From: Heterotrichella gracilis
Lineage: Eukaryota > Sar > Xanthophyceae > Tribonematales > Xanthonemataceae
DNA length: 64,000 nucleotides
Direction: 5' to 3'
Assembly (NCBI GenBank): GCA_032358255.1
Contig: JAULBX010003999.1
Location: 62,001 to 126,000, forward strand
Position numbers and translations under genes: made by a program. This document shows positions 12,489 to 25,128 of the stretch, piece after piece (positions within the stretch are counted from its first letter, which is position 1; the number at the start of each line of letters is the position of its first letter). The notes under the pieces were generated by a model that made no database searches, was not told where the DNA came from, and saw only the letters and a list, made by a program, of their open reading frames with translations.

Positions 12489-13599
12489 ATGCATCAATAT
12501 GCAGACTGGGCAATACACGACGCTGATGGGGTGGTCTCTGCCTTGCACAGTACATGCTCTCGAGCCTGGCTGGGGACAGTATATATGAATTTTGAGATTG
12601 CGTGCTACCTCTTGCAGACCGTCTGGAGAGCATCTGCCAAGATGACACCGAGTGCCCTTTCTGCTTTTCCGAAGGGTTCGACCTCACAGCACTGGTATTC
12701 CACATCAACGACGAGCACCCACTGCAGCAACGCACAGTGGTAAGTTATTAAAATCCTGTGTTCGGTAAGTGTTGCTTTCTCTTGGTGGTGTGCAAGCTGA
12801 CGTCGCAACTGGTCCTGTGCAGAACTGCCCATACTGCCACCACCGTTCTCGGGACCTGCTGCAGCACCTTTTGAAGCATGCAGAAGCGTTCCAGGAGTGC
12901 AGCTGCGTCTCTTCTGGAGCACAGACCCCGGCACCCACGGAGGCCTCCTCGCCAAAGGTAAACGGTAAATGACGAGCACTTGCAAGCAGGTTGCATAACA
13001 GGGGTTTGTATCTTACTGCCATAGAGGGGTACACTGGATCCTCGGAAGGCTAGTGTCCTCCTCCTTCCTACCTGCCGTTGGCTTCGATTCGTGCCCTGAA
13101 CAACGAGCCTGTTCTAGGACGGGGGAAGTGGTTGTACAGAAGTGGTACTTTTTCTGCAATTTCTTTGTGTCCCACTGCACCCTCACGGCTGTGCAGGGGT
13201 GGGATCACGAGGTAGGGGTCCACAGGCTGGACTTGGACAGCTACTCCAGCTCAGAAACTGCTGAGGAGGAGCTGTACGCAGCCACGCAAGCACTCAGCTT
13301 GGAGGAGCAGCGGGCAGAGGTGAAGGCAAGCAGCGCCAGTCAGGCGGCCATTGCCACCCGCGCACCCGAAGTGCCTCATCTACCAATGTATGTGGTACAG
13401 GGGCAAACTGCTGCCCACTTCTCTTGGATGGCACTGCACTTGTTGCCAGTTGCATACTGTGATGGTGGCAAGGTCTGAGTGCGCTGTATTGATATGTTCC
13501 ACCCTGTTTGCCTGCAGGCCCCAGTATAAGACATCAGAGATGAGGGCAAAGTTCATGAGGAGCCTGGTGCTGTCAGCCTTCAACATGGACCGCAGCTAA
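12489..13599 (+). CDS. Di19-family zinc finger protein
   Basis: Small nuclear-type zinc finger protein of the drought-induced 19 family, which in land plants acts in stress and light signalling. Exons 12489-12549, 12618-12739, 12823-12957, 13197-13387 and 13518-13599 join in phase to give about 196 residues. The paired zinc finger signature is clear: TECPFCFSEGFDLTALVFHI with NDEHPLQ, then NCPYCHHRSRDLLQHLLKH. The acidic, Ser-rich middle and the C-terminal YKTSEMRAKFMRSLVLSAF correspond in position to the Di19 C-terminal region. The first exon (MHQYADWAIHDADG) depends on a weak donor, GTACAT at 12550, and is the least certain part. The later junctions use standard GT-AG sites. Confidence 0.85.
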
Positions 13600-15238
13600 C
13601 TGGTAGTGCACTTCCAAACGTAGCGTGCAACCCTGGCTGGGAGCTGGCAGCAAGTGTGGGCTGGAAGGTTGTGAGAAGGTCAGAAACCAGTCCAAGATAG
13701 GAACAGTAGCGAACCACCACACGTCGCACAGTATATTACACACATTATGTCCCGTGGGGACTTGTATAGTTCATATGGGCAGGAGGGGAAGGCGAAACGG
13801 TAGCGTACCTGCGCCCGTCTGCTGCTGAGGCAGCGTTGTATGTAAGCTTTTTTTTGCAACTGCCAATATAGCGGGTTTGCAAGTAGGTTTTCTGGTATGG
13901 GATAGGGGCGGGGGTACAACGACACTGATGTACAAGGACTTGGGATACGACAAGAGTAGGTGATCTCAACAAGTCTGATGTACAAAATATGGACTGATGC
14001 ATTGGAGGGAACAAACTTAATAATGCCTCTCGACAAAGAGTGTGCGAGTGCTAGAAGCCTCTTTTTGTGTACTATACACTGCGTGAATTGGTACTGTAAA
14101 ATTTGAGATTGTGCATACTATTGATGCCTTCTTGACAAGGCTCTGCGTTGTAAACCTGTGCAGCGTGCGGTATTGCATCCTGCTGGCAATGGCTTACCAC
14201 AGGCGCTTAGCAATGCGTGGTTCTGCAGCAAATTGGTGACTGTATGGCAGTGCTCAGTCGCAGGGCCTGGACTTGAAGGGCCTCCAGGGAGTTATCTTGC
14301 ATTATTAGTCCGACATTGAGCCAACGTGCTCCAACACTTGCACACTGGAGCTTATATATTTGCAAAATTACAGAGAATGAGCTTTTTCAAACATTCAACT
14401 AGCCAGCACTTCATGCAATCACAGATACATGCAAGGCTTCTAAGCCAAACAGTGCAGCTGGAAATAATTTTAGCTTTTGCTCATTTTTGTTGTGCTGGGT
14501 GCACCAGGACTTCACCAAGATAATACTATGACGACATCAATAGTTTCAGGTTCGCATCAAAGCAGTTTGCCAAGCAGCTGGCAGCCAATGCACAGCAGCT
14601 GCCGCAATATATCATTAGGATCTGTGCTACAAGGAATAAATATTTCTTGTGTCACTTGCTTGACAAGGATAAACACAAGTGTTGAAGCACGACAAGCTGA
14701 CCTACCGGCAATTTAAAAGGTAGAAGCACTAACAAGGGTGGAAAAAAGCCTACAAATAAGAAGCAATGCGTGGTTCATTGGCCAACAAACTGCAAAGCAC
14801 TGAGCCATCAACACGCGTGCACCACAAGTGCATTCACAAATATTGACCATCACCTACCAGCATACTATGCATATGTTACTACTTGTCTACCCTATCCCAA
14901 CTCTTGCCATCCTTCTCCATCGAATTCATCACCACCTACCCGCTCCCTCCACATAATAAATGCTCAATCGATTCTGCTACCATCTTTTTCCCTCCAAGCA
15001 GATAAATTATGACTGGCAGTTTTCGAGGGGACTACACATATTATTTGCTATGCCAGAATATCCACCATGAGTATGGGTCTTCCAAAGCAAAATCAGCATT
15101 GTTTTTCCTTGTTTCTTGTCTCATCCACTTTCCAATTGTTCTGGATATTCCAACAGCTTTGCAATGGTTTAGACCAGCTTAAGCTTATGCAGAGCCATTC
15201 CAACTAGCCACCGCCAGCGACCGGCATCGCGATGCCCA
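13600..15238. other. Intergenic region between convergent Di19 and kinase genes
   Basis: 3' flank of two convergent genes. AT-richer than the genes; no supported ORF, RNA gene or repeat seen. Confidence 0.5.
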
Positions 15239-18200
15239 TCATGGGGTGGGGGGCTGTGTGAGAGAGGCTGCACTGGCCCTCTGGAGCTCCCGACCAGCGC
15301 CCAATGGCATCACCTCATCATCATTACACTCCCGCCCAGCGCCACCTCGCACCACCCCATCATCATCCTGCTCCAGGCCAACGCCGCCGCCATCACCGCC
15401 ATCGCCATCACCACCCGCTCCAGCGCCCCCCCCTGCCACATTGCCCTGCGCCACATGCGGCGCTGCCCTCTCCTCGGACGGATGCGCTTCGGCCGCGGCA
15501 CCCGCCCCACCCCCTCCCCTTGGCCCCCCGCCCCTGCCACGGCCTGCTGAACCACCCTCCCTGTGTGCGCTTCCCCCCACAACCCCCCCTGCCAACTCCA
15601 CGCTGCCGGCGGGTGAGGAGTACACACTCCCCCTCCCCTGCCTGCCCCCAGCACTCCCTGGGGAGTCGCCACCTGGCAGCTTGGCGCTCGCAGCTGATTC
15701 CAGGCGGGCCAGCAGCGTGCCAGCAATGCTCCTCCCCTTCACACCCTCCGCCGTTCTCTCCCTTGGCGGCAAACCCTGAGAAGGGTTTTGTGGTGAGCCT
15801 GGGACGCTCCTGGGTGTCGACGAGCGCTCCTGGCGCAGCACCTCCAGCTTTGAGTGGAGCAGGGGGAGGATATCACTGAAGGTGGGCCTGCACAAGGGGA
15901 GGATGCGAGAATAAAATGCCAAGGCCAAACATGTTTAGGTTTAGGGTTCAGAGATTAGGGTACCCACCTGCACAGACCAAGCAAGCATACATTAGATATC
16001 AAACTGGCACCTGTGCACACCCCTACCCTGCACCCCGCAATCTGGCCAGGGACTCTAAACTCATCGCATCACCCACATAACTCACCCCCATGTCCCTCCA
16101 TCCCACCCTTCCACCACCTCAGGGAGTCCCTGTCACAGTACCAGCCACCACCACGCCCCTACCCCCACCATCACCCCACCTCTGCTCCGGGTCCTCATGC
16201 CAGCATGCCCTCATGAGCGATGCGTAGTGCTGCGGGCAAGTGGGCGGCACCTGCGGCCTGTGGCCCTGCACCGCCACCAGGAAGTAGATCTGGCCAAGGG
16301 TGGAGTAGGCGGGGAAGGCGGGCTCGCAGGTCAGCATCTCCCACACTGGACAAGGGGGAAAAGAAAGGGTTTAGGGTTTAGGATTTACATGGAAGGCGGG
16401 CTCACAGGGCGGCATCTTCCACACTGGACAAGGGGGGGAAGGGGTCGGGGGGTTGAGGATATGGTGGGCTTTGATAGGGTGGAAGGCAGGCTAGCCATAT
16501 TGGGAGCTCGCACAGGGGGAGGAGGTGGGGGGAGGTTGGAAAGGGAGGGGGAGGTTATGACCCCTAAAACTGCTATGAGCAGATTGCTGCTGGCCAGTGA
16601 AGGACAGCAATGGTGCGATACGCCACAACACACTGTGGCACACAAGCCCACCTACTCCATGCCCATCCCCCACACCCGCCCATGAGGCCACGTACTCAGT
16701 ATTGCAAAGGAGTAGACGTCTGCTGCCTTGGTGAGGCGCCCGCTGTTGAGCACCTCTGGCGGCATGTAGCTGACGGTGCCAAAGTTCTGGGTGATGGCAG
16801 CGGAGTCAGCCATGTCCAGCATGCGCGACAGCCCAAAGTCACCCAGCTTGCACACGTAGCGCCGAAGGTTCTGAAGGGAAGAGAATGGGAGGTTTGAGGG
16901 TGGTAAGAGGAGCAGGAGGTGAGGGGGAGTTGTATGCATAGGTTCTGTGGATTAGGCCTGGGGCCAGGGACTCAATACTTGATGCACTTGCGGCAACATA
17001 TAGCCAATGCAGCATGCTCAACAGGGTCCTAACCAAGGGTGGTGTTAAGGCAGGTTAGGGTTTAGGGTTGTGCATGTTCTGGTGCCCTGCCCCACAGGCC
17101 CCACCCACTGACACATACACAGCCGACTTGGACATGGCATGACCTGCATTGAGCTCTCCATGCACTATCCCGGGTGTGGTTAGGGTTGGAAACCAAATTT
17201 AGGGTTACATTTATGACATGCCCAGTATTGCGTTCCCCATGCACTACCCCGTGCATGTTTACGGTTGAAGATTAGAGTTATGGGTACCTGCATGGTTGAT
17301 TTGACCATAACGTTCCCCGCCTTGAGGTCCCCGTGCACTATCCCTTGGCTGTGCAGGTACTCCATGCCCTGGCAGATGTCGCACAGGCAGGCGTAGATGG
17401 AGGGCTGCGGGGAGGGGGGAAGGGGAAGCGCGAATTTTGGAAGTGGGTCCTGTGAAAATCCATATTCAAAGTGCGCATGTGCACGTGGACGGGATAATTT
17501 AGCCCCCTGGTGCAGCACAGTTTCACATGTGAAAATAGTACTGTGCTTAGCATCGGGTCCTATTGCAATGACATCCCACAGAAGCATGCATGGGGCCACG
17601 CCCTCCTCCAAGCGAATGAAAAGGAAACCCAATGCCAAACACCGCATAGCAATTGCATATGGCACCTCACGAAAGAAAGAAAGAAAGGGGACGCACAATG
17701 GCGAAGAAAGTCAGAAGAGGTTACCGCCGTAGCAGGGGTCACTAGTAATGACTCACTACCCATGTGGCATATGAAGCAACCCAAAACAAAAATCCCCTCA
17801 CAGCCGTATGTCACCACCACCATCCCCAAGTGAGGGACCTCAAACTCAAATCCCTGTCACAACCCCCCGTCCCAACCACCATCATGTGGAAGAACTCGCA
17901 CCATATCAGGGCTGCCGTCAGCCTTCAAGAACCTCTTGGCCTTGATCAGGCGGTCCAGGGATCCCCGATCACAGTACTCCAGGATGAGCCACGTCTCCTG
18001 CAGCTCGTTTTCACCCCCTGCAAACCCGATGCTACCGCTCCCCTGGCCTGGCAAACGACCCTGCTGCTCGATGCCAGGGAAGGTGGGGGAGGGCGGCACG
18101 GTAGGGGAGGAACCCTGGCGGGGAAGATTCCCTGGGGTACTTAGAACCTCCTCCCCGTCGCTGGCATGCACCCCTTTTCCTGTGGTGAGTGGAACCAGAG

Positions 18201-21200
18201 ATGCGAGTGGCGCTGGCCCGGGGGCAAGGGGGTCAGGCACGCCCAGCATCTGGGAAAAGGGGGAGTTGGTGGTGAGGCTGTTACCCCGGTCAGTGGGCGC
18301 TGTTGACCCACTGGCACGACTGCTGCTGGGGGCGCTGGAAGGGCTGTTTGAGCTGGCGCTGAGCAAGCCCGCGCTGTTTGAGCTGGCGCTGAGGAACCCT
18401 GCGCTGTTTGAGCTGGCCCTGTTGAAGCCCGGGCTGCTGTGAGCTGACAGCTGGCGGGAACTGCCCTGGGGACTCTCCTCTATGATTAGCTGATGGGGGA
18501 TATCCCCCTGGCTGTCTATCCCGGTAGAAACTGGCAGCTGATCCACGCTCCCTCCCCCCTCCACCCCCTGCCCCCCCACAACACCTCCCCCCACAACCCC
18601 CACTGCAGCACCCTCCACAGGTTCTTCATTAATGCTCCCATGCGCCCTCACCACCCTCCCCACCCCCTCATCACCCAGGCTCCCGCCCCCCACACCCCCC
18701 CGCAGCCGCGAGCTGGCCAGGGAGCGAGGGGTGCCCATTCCCTCCCCCCCCACACCACCACCAGACCCCCCCACAGCGCTGGGCGTCCCCCCATCGCTCC
18801 ACAGCTCGCAGATCTTGTAGGTGGCGACCAGATTGGGGTGCGAGAGCGCGGTGCTGAGGACTGACTCGCGTGCCACCAGCAGGGACTGGTTGACTGCGTG
18901 GTCGAGCACCTTGACTGCCACCAGCGCCCCCCGCCACCGCCCTGCATGGCCACAGGGTTTGGGGTTCAAGGGTTTGGGTTTGGGTATCCAATAGGACAAT
19001 GATATTATGTAAGGAAATTTGATGCATGCCAATGGCAGGGTATCTAATTGGGGGGAAGGGCGGCACTGGTAGATAGGAGCAAATGATTTTGAAGATTGCA
19101 TGGATTTACTTTTGGACATTACATCAGGAGGGTTTTAATGCAATATTCAAGATCATCGACATCAATTGCATGACCCCATCACCTCCCCCCTCACCTTTGT
19201 ACACGCGCCCAAACGCCCCGCTGTTGATCACCTGCAACAGCTGCACATCTGTGGGCATGGCATATTTGCCCCTAGGCACCAGGCTGCTCAGTGTCTCCAC
19301 CCGCACATCCTGCAGCCTTTGCGGCTGGTCACCCCCCTCCCCCTCGCGCGCTGATCCCATGCCGCTCCCCTTGGGACTCCCCCCTCCTACACTGCTGCCA
19401 CTGGTGGGAGGGTCCAGGGGGAGCGGTGCCACCTCCTTGTCTGGCAGAGGTGGGGGGGGAAGGCTCTTTTTGAAGGGGGGGAAACAGCTGCATCCCTCCC
19501 CTTGCTCCAGCCCGCAGCTTGCCCCTCGCTTGCCCCTCCACACCCGCAGCCCCCACACCACCAGCACCGCAGCCACCACCCCCACGGGTACCGCCACCGC
19601 CACCGCCACCACCCACCCGTTGTCACTGCCACTGGCTGGAGAAAGGGGGGAGAAGGGGGCTGGGGCAGAGGCTGTGGGGGGTTGTGCCGCTACCATTGCC
19701 CCCGCAGGCCCTGGCGCTGCAGGGGAAGGGGGGAGGGGGGTGCATATCACCGTGTTGTTGGTGGAGTAGAAGGTGACGCTGCCCACTGCAGGGAGGAGGA
19801 AAAGTTTTCATTCACAGCACCAGAATATAAAATTGACTGAAACTTAATAAAAGCAAGTAGAAGGTTCATGCTACCCCACTGCGTGGTGAAATTCCCTAAA
19901 GAGCAAAGGAGGTAATCATAAATGCATGAATCATACTATTACCTAGCATATGCCGCATGATCAAAAGGGGATTCCGCGCGTGGCATCGCCCTAGGTAGGG
20001 TTTTACCGGTGCTTTTCGCCATGAACAGGCCGACACTCCTCTTTTCCCTAGCCATGCATGGTAGAGCAATTTTGGTTGGCCAAGAGGCGCGAGTCCCACA
20101 CTGCCACAAGATGTCCACATTTGTGCCCCAGTTCCCCTCACCCCCCACAGCTCACATTTGCACCCCACTACCCCTCATCCCCCCACCGCTCACCTGTATT
20201 GCCCTGTGTTACCGAGTCAATCGGGGTGCCTCCCGACTCCGAGCTGCTCTGCACCTTCACCGGTAGCTGTATCACAATGGATGACAGGGTGCGCAGCACC
20301 AAAGGGTTGGTGGGGTCCTGCATTAATGGGGATCTATCCTAATGAGTTGAAAGTGGTGGGCTGTAACAGTCTGATCAACTGTAATCAACTCTAATCATTC
20401 TGATCCAAGCATTGCACAAATAGGCTGGTGGTGTCTACATATTGTACTGGGTCCTGTGAAGATGACTGAACCAAGCCTGGTGTAGGGTTTAGAGTAGTTG
20501 CTAGGATCATGTACCTACGCTGTGTTGCATTAAATTTGACCACACCCTCTTCTCAAGCAGAAATCCCGAGGGCTTGGCGTTTACACTTCAGGGTCTAGGG
20601 TTAAGCACCACAGGCTTCATGAAGTTTTGTGGCATCCGCCATCCACTTTTGGGGATATGGTGTAACCTGAAACTTCCTTTTCTAAAGGAGGTCAACAACA
20701 CCCAACCCCCACAAGCCTACAGTATCCGGTGCCCACCCGCTGTGTCCGAGCACACACCTGGATCATGGTTCCTGGCCCAAAAACCGTGTTGTAGCGCTGC
20801 GCAGCTGAGAACAGGTCCTGGGTGGAGCAGTTGCGCGAGGTGGCTGCCAGGTCGCGGTAGTGTCCTACGATGTAGGTGTTGTTGATCTGTGCAGGAGGGA
20901 AACCCGGTGTGAGCTGGCCAGGCCATTACTTCCAGGTACAGCACTGATACCGTCAAGGGCCATCAGGTTCACATCCAATTGGCCTTGAAGTTCCAGCACT
21001 GTACTGGGACCCCTCCAGGGCCATTGCTCCCAAACCCGATTGGCCATTGGTTCCAGGCACAGCGCATATGGTATTATGGTGCTCGAAGTCGTTGCCCCTG
21101 CTCGCATATGGTATCAAAGGTTGCAGTCATTGCCTTTACAAACTGCAAGCAGATATGCCCCTGTCCTAATATATGCTTGAAAGTGCACACAACTATGTGA

Positions 21201-22856
21201 TTTCTGTGCGGCTGGCAGCGCCACCACTGTTTGCCAACGGCATCCCAGGCCCACCGCACTGCTCTTTGGATGAATGTGATGCAGCAAGGCTGAGAATTTC
21301 CAAAACCTGCATATGTATTGTCAATGTCATCACATGACGGTCTAGCAATGCGCCCACTCACAAACTGGTGCTGTACTGACACCCATGACTGCACACTGGT
21401 CGAACTTCACCTGTGACCCAGGCAGCGCCACCACTGTGGGCCAGGACCCCAGGCCAACCGCATGCGGCAGGGCTGCAGCAGCGGGACCTGCAAAATCCGA
21501 CAGGTTGGACAGCACCACGTTGAAGAATGCCAGCTTGGAGCCAGGCCCCACAGTGAATACGGCTGGGATCTGGGAGAAATCAATGGTGGCTCGCGCCCCG
21601 CCAGGTGGGTTAGAACCTGCAAGACAAATAAACTCCTTGTGAGGGGTGCACCCAGGGACATGCTGAGGACAGGTAACTCTATATTGTATATATAATTTGC
21701 CATATACAATATTGCCCCGCAATTATTTGCGCAATTGCGCTTCTGTATAAAGCCTAACCCAATTACAATATATTTAGACTTAATTTGATTACAAATATCA
21801 AAAATCAGGACTTCTTCCTGCTGTGAACCAGAAAGGTACTCAGCGATAATGCACATGTAAGACCACTTCTGGCCAGCCATTGGTGACTCAACATAAGTTT
21901 CGGTATTGGTTGACAGGACACACTGCGTGGCACTGGGATTAAAATGGGTTTGAACGTGCACATGCGCATGTGCATGCCAGATTGTGCTAGGCATCAAGAA
22001 ATGGGCATACCCTCGGTTGCAATGGTGAGGTTGCGCCCATTGGTGATGTTGACCGTTATTGGTTCCATGTTGAGGCCCCTCAGCAGGCTGCTGTCGATGT
22101 AGACACTCTCTGAAACCAGGTGACACGTGGCACGCTCAGTGTGTTCAATACCCTAGGATGTTGGGTTGCACCAATTACATGATCCACAGGCCACTCATAC
22201 AGCGCAATGATACGGAGTTCCACTGTGCATGCACGGCCAGACACTGACATGGAATCGAGCCACTTCCAGGCTAAACGGGTGCTGTAACGGAGAGCGCTAC
22301 CCAAGGGTGAGCAGCTAGCTACCTTTGCTGGTTGCTCAACACTGTGACAGCCAGGGCATCAAGACTTCAACTGTCAAAAGCTGCTTTCTTACAATGCACC
22401 TATAATCTACTTCATGGCAACGGTCACAGGCTTGTACGCAGGCATTTGCATGGGGGGTGGGGTGACCAGGGCCATGTTGAACCCACCAGTAAGGTCAATC
22501 CAGGAGACATTGGGGTTAAGAGCGGACTGGATCAGCCCAAACCCTGTGGTCACCCTCACGCATGGGGAATCCTTGGACTGCAGGACCTGCTGTGGAATGC
22601 CCACTGCTCCAGGGCTGGATGCTAGACATGGCTGAGAGGGTTCCTCCCGAATTGCCTCCAAGGCAGCCACTGGGTCCAAGGCTGAGATGGCGGTGCACAA
22701 GGCGCATGAAACAGTGACAAGCAGCAGCAGCCTGCCAGGGACCCATCTGCTCCCCAGGGATGACGATGCTACGAAGGTGGGTGTCTTGCCAGGCTCCATA
22801 CTGTCTGAGCCATTAGCTGGTGGTGGAGGTGCTGGTACAGGTTTTCCAGGCTTCAT
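15239..22856 (-). CDS. Membrane-anchored TKL-type protein kinase with large ectodomain
   Basis: Receptor-like Ser/Thr kinase of the tyrosine-kinase-like group. Approximate exons: 22415-22856, 22021-22109, 21377-21617, 20758-20886, 20194-20317, 19195-19785, 17881-18941, 17288-17404, 16696-16870, 16180-16345, 15239-15887. Near the N-terminus LLLLVTVSCALCTAISALD is a signal peptide or anchor. The ectodomain has several NxS/T sites (NNT, NVS, NIT, NLT, NLS) and beta-rich segments. A hydrophobic segment (VVAVAVAVPVGVVAAVLVVW) then precedes the kinase: loop NSGAFGRVYKG (first Gly replaced by Asn), VAVKVL, HGDLKAGNVM (HGD for HRD), GDFGLSR, GTVSYMPPEVL, and CWHEDPEQR with PTFSDILPLL. A long Ser/Gly/Pro insert splits the N lobe before LILEYCDRGSLDRL. 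The tail is disordered. The first in-frame ATG is 22856, but the frame is open further upstream, so the start is unsure. Confidence 0.85.
16311..16440. repeat. Duplicated exon edge flanking TTTAGGG tract (kinase gene)
   Basis: GAAGGCGGGCTCGCAGG with CCACACTGGACAAGGGGG at 16315-16360 (exon edge plus acceptor) recurs at about 16390-16437 as GAAGGCGGGCTCACAGG and CCACACTGGACAAGGGGG. AAAGGGTTTAGGGTTTAGGA lies between them. Confidence 0.88.
18330..18432 (-). repeat. Short in-frame tandem repeat in the kinase insert
   Basis: A unit of about 30 nt containing GCTGTTTGAGCTGGCGCTGA on the plus strand is repeated about three times and encodes SASSNSAG-type repeats on the minus strand, within the low-complexity insert that interrupts the kinase N lobe. 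Confidence 0.8.
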
Positions 22857-25128
22857 TGGAAAGGTGTCTGCTGCTGTGGGCCATGGCCTGCTGCCACGCT
22901 GTTCTGGGGGGCCTTGCTTTTTTTTGGCTGTTGCACTGTCAGAGAGAACTTCTTCTGCGTCTTGTAACCTCGTTGCAAAGCACAAATGCCCCAGGGGTGC
23001 TCCTACAATTCTTCCTGTTGAACAAGAGTTTCATACATTATTGGAACGCGTTGAAAGTGGGGTGGTACTACTATTCTTCTGTAAAAGTTGGAACAGTGAG
23101 TTTCAAAGTTGCTTTGTAAAGCGAGAGTCTCGACTCGAGGCGGCGTAAAGTTCAGACTCTGAGGTCCTCCTAAAATCTTTAAAGCAAGTTGAAGAGTATT
23201 TGCTTTGGAATTTGAAAGCCTTTGCAGTATTATAGCGGGTTCTTTGAGTCAGGCAACCCTAGGTAGTGGAGGGCACAGAAAAGGATTTAAAACTGCTCTA
23301 TTCTCAACACTCTTGGTACAGGCAGATTCCTCATATATGATAACCTGGGGGAATCCAAGTTTTTGGAGGTTGGTGACCCCTCACCCTCCCCCCACACACC
23401 CTCCACAACCTTACCGGGGCGTCGCTAAAACCCTAACTGAAACCCTAATGCAGTGTGATTTACTGGATATTGGCCACAGCAGGCCAGCAAACCACCTGGT
23501 AACCATCAAATTTGTTTGAAGTTGCTATCTTGGCCACAAATATACCCCACAGCACAAATGGAGCCATTCTAAGCATGTCATCAAAACCAAAACCCTTTAC
23601 CAAAACCTAGGAAGCCAATATGCATGCATACATATGTGGCGAATTTGAGCTGGGAGACACCTAGGAAAGGAAGGAAAGCTTTTGGATGGTTCCCTCGTCT
23701 CTGTATTTGTGTTTAAGGGTGTTAGAGCTCTTGGCTGCTGTAGTATACCCCCATAATAGTTGTTTCAAGCGGAGCCAAGCAGAATCCAAGGGGATCCAGG
23801 GGGGTTCAGAGCCTTTCCGGCAATGTTTCACTTCCTAAGTGTTTATCTGCTCAAAACCGGGCTCCCCACAAAAATTGGACTTCAAAAACACAAGATCCAT
23901 CCTAAATGGTTGAATCCACGACCCAAGGGACATGGAACATGCGTACCCAAAACAGAACAACTCTCAGCAATAACCGGCCACGCGTTATAGGACCTCAAAC
24001 CAGGGGTCATGCTAACCCTTTCGCGAGCTAGGGCGCACCAGTATCTACTCGTATGTCATATTCGAGCCCCTTCGCCCTCTTCAACGCCTGGGTCAGAGAC
24101 CCGCTTTACCTGCTTCAGCAGGGACACGCTAAAAGACAGTGTCACACGCAATTGCAAGCCTTGGAAAAACAAGCAACTTGCAATTAATTTACAGCTGGTG
24201 CAATGGACGTCTCTGGCAACACGAGGCCTACTTGTGATGCTGCCGAGCCCATTTCAATCCACCACATGGCGTGACATGAAACCTCAGAGTGCCGCCTAAA
24301 AGCATCCTAACCGGTGCTTACATCACCGCAAGCACTGAGAGCCACGTGGACAGAAGGACACATTCAATGGCATCAGAGCTTGCCACGACGCCGCTCGCCT
24401 GTCAGCACTCCAGCCTGGCTGCCAGTGTTGCCAAGGTCATGCCCACTGTGGAAGCAAGTTGCCGGCACTGACGGTCAAGGGCTGGCTCAATTCTCCAGAC
24501 TGTTCAAAAATGCTTGGAGCAGTACTGGTGCCGCTGGCAACAACTTGAAAAGTGACTTTGGGACTGTCCCAAAAGTTTCTAGTACTGATTGCCATATGCT
24601 GACCTTTTGTTACTCAGTACTTTGAAAGTGAAGCATCTCGAGATTCTGATCATGATGCCAAGGCTCAGGGTTTGTCAGCTTCGCTCCTGATAACATGCCA
24701 TGAATAAAAATAGTGCTTGCCCAACCAGGCCTGGTTGTGGGGCCCCAACCTGGTATCATACAAGGCATGACTACGTACTGAATCCCCCATCCCCGTCATG
24801 CGTGAGGCACGGCAATGCAAAAGCGTGGGTTCGCGTGCACACAGCAAGATAGTACGCCCACACATGATTGTCTGCCTAGCCAATAGCAAAATGGGTTCTT
24901 CTTAAAGACTAACATTTATTGCTATGGTGCACTCGTTACCACCATCAGCAATCACAAAATTGAAATGAACATAAATAAATTGGTAAATATTAAGTGACAG
25001 CAATTGCAGTTTGACAGAGGTAAGTGCAGTGCAAACCCAGGACAAAACCAAATTGCAAATCCAACTTAAGCCGTTTCAACGCCTTGCCAACTGCTGCCTT
25101 CTACAAAATGCAGCTGTGCCATCCAGTC
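22857..25128. other. Region upstream of kinase gene and downstream of GGCT-like gene
   Basis: Probably contains the 5' exon or UTR of the kinase gene: the frame is open to about 23020 and a possible acceptor, TTGTTCAACAG, occurs there. CCCTAA motifs occur at 23425-23450. I found no exon I could assign between 23.1 and 25.1 kb. Confidence 0.4.

Noticed and set aside
15246-15879. Overlapping Pro/His-rich ORFs on the plus strand
   Set aside because: Antisense of the low-complexity tail of the kinase gene; no splice or domain support.
15304-15879. Extensin or other Pro-rich cell-wall protein gene
   Set aside because: Only low-complexity antisense sequence without signal peptide or exon structure.
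24009-24625. Possible transposon-derived coding segment
   Set aside because: Several short overlapping frames, none with a recognisable motif, terminal repeats or splice support.
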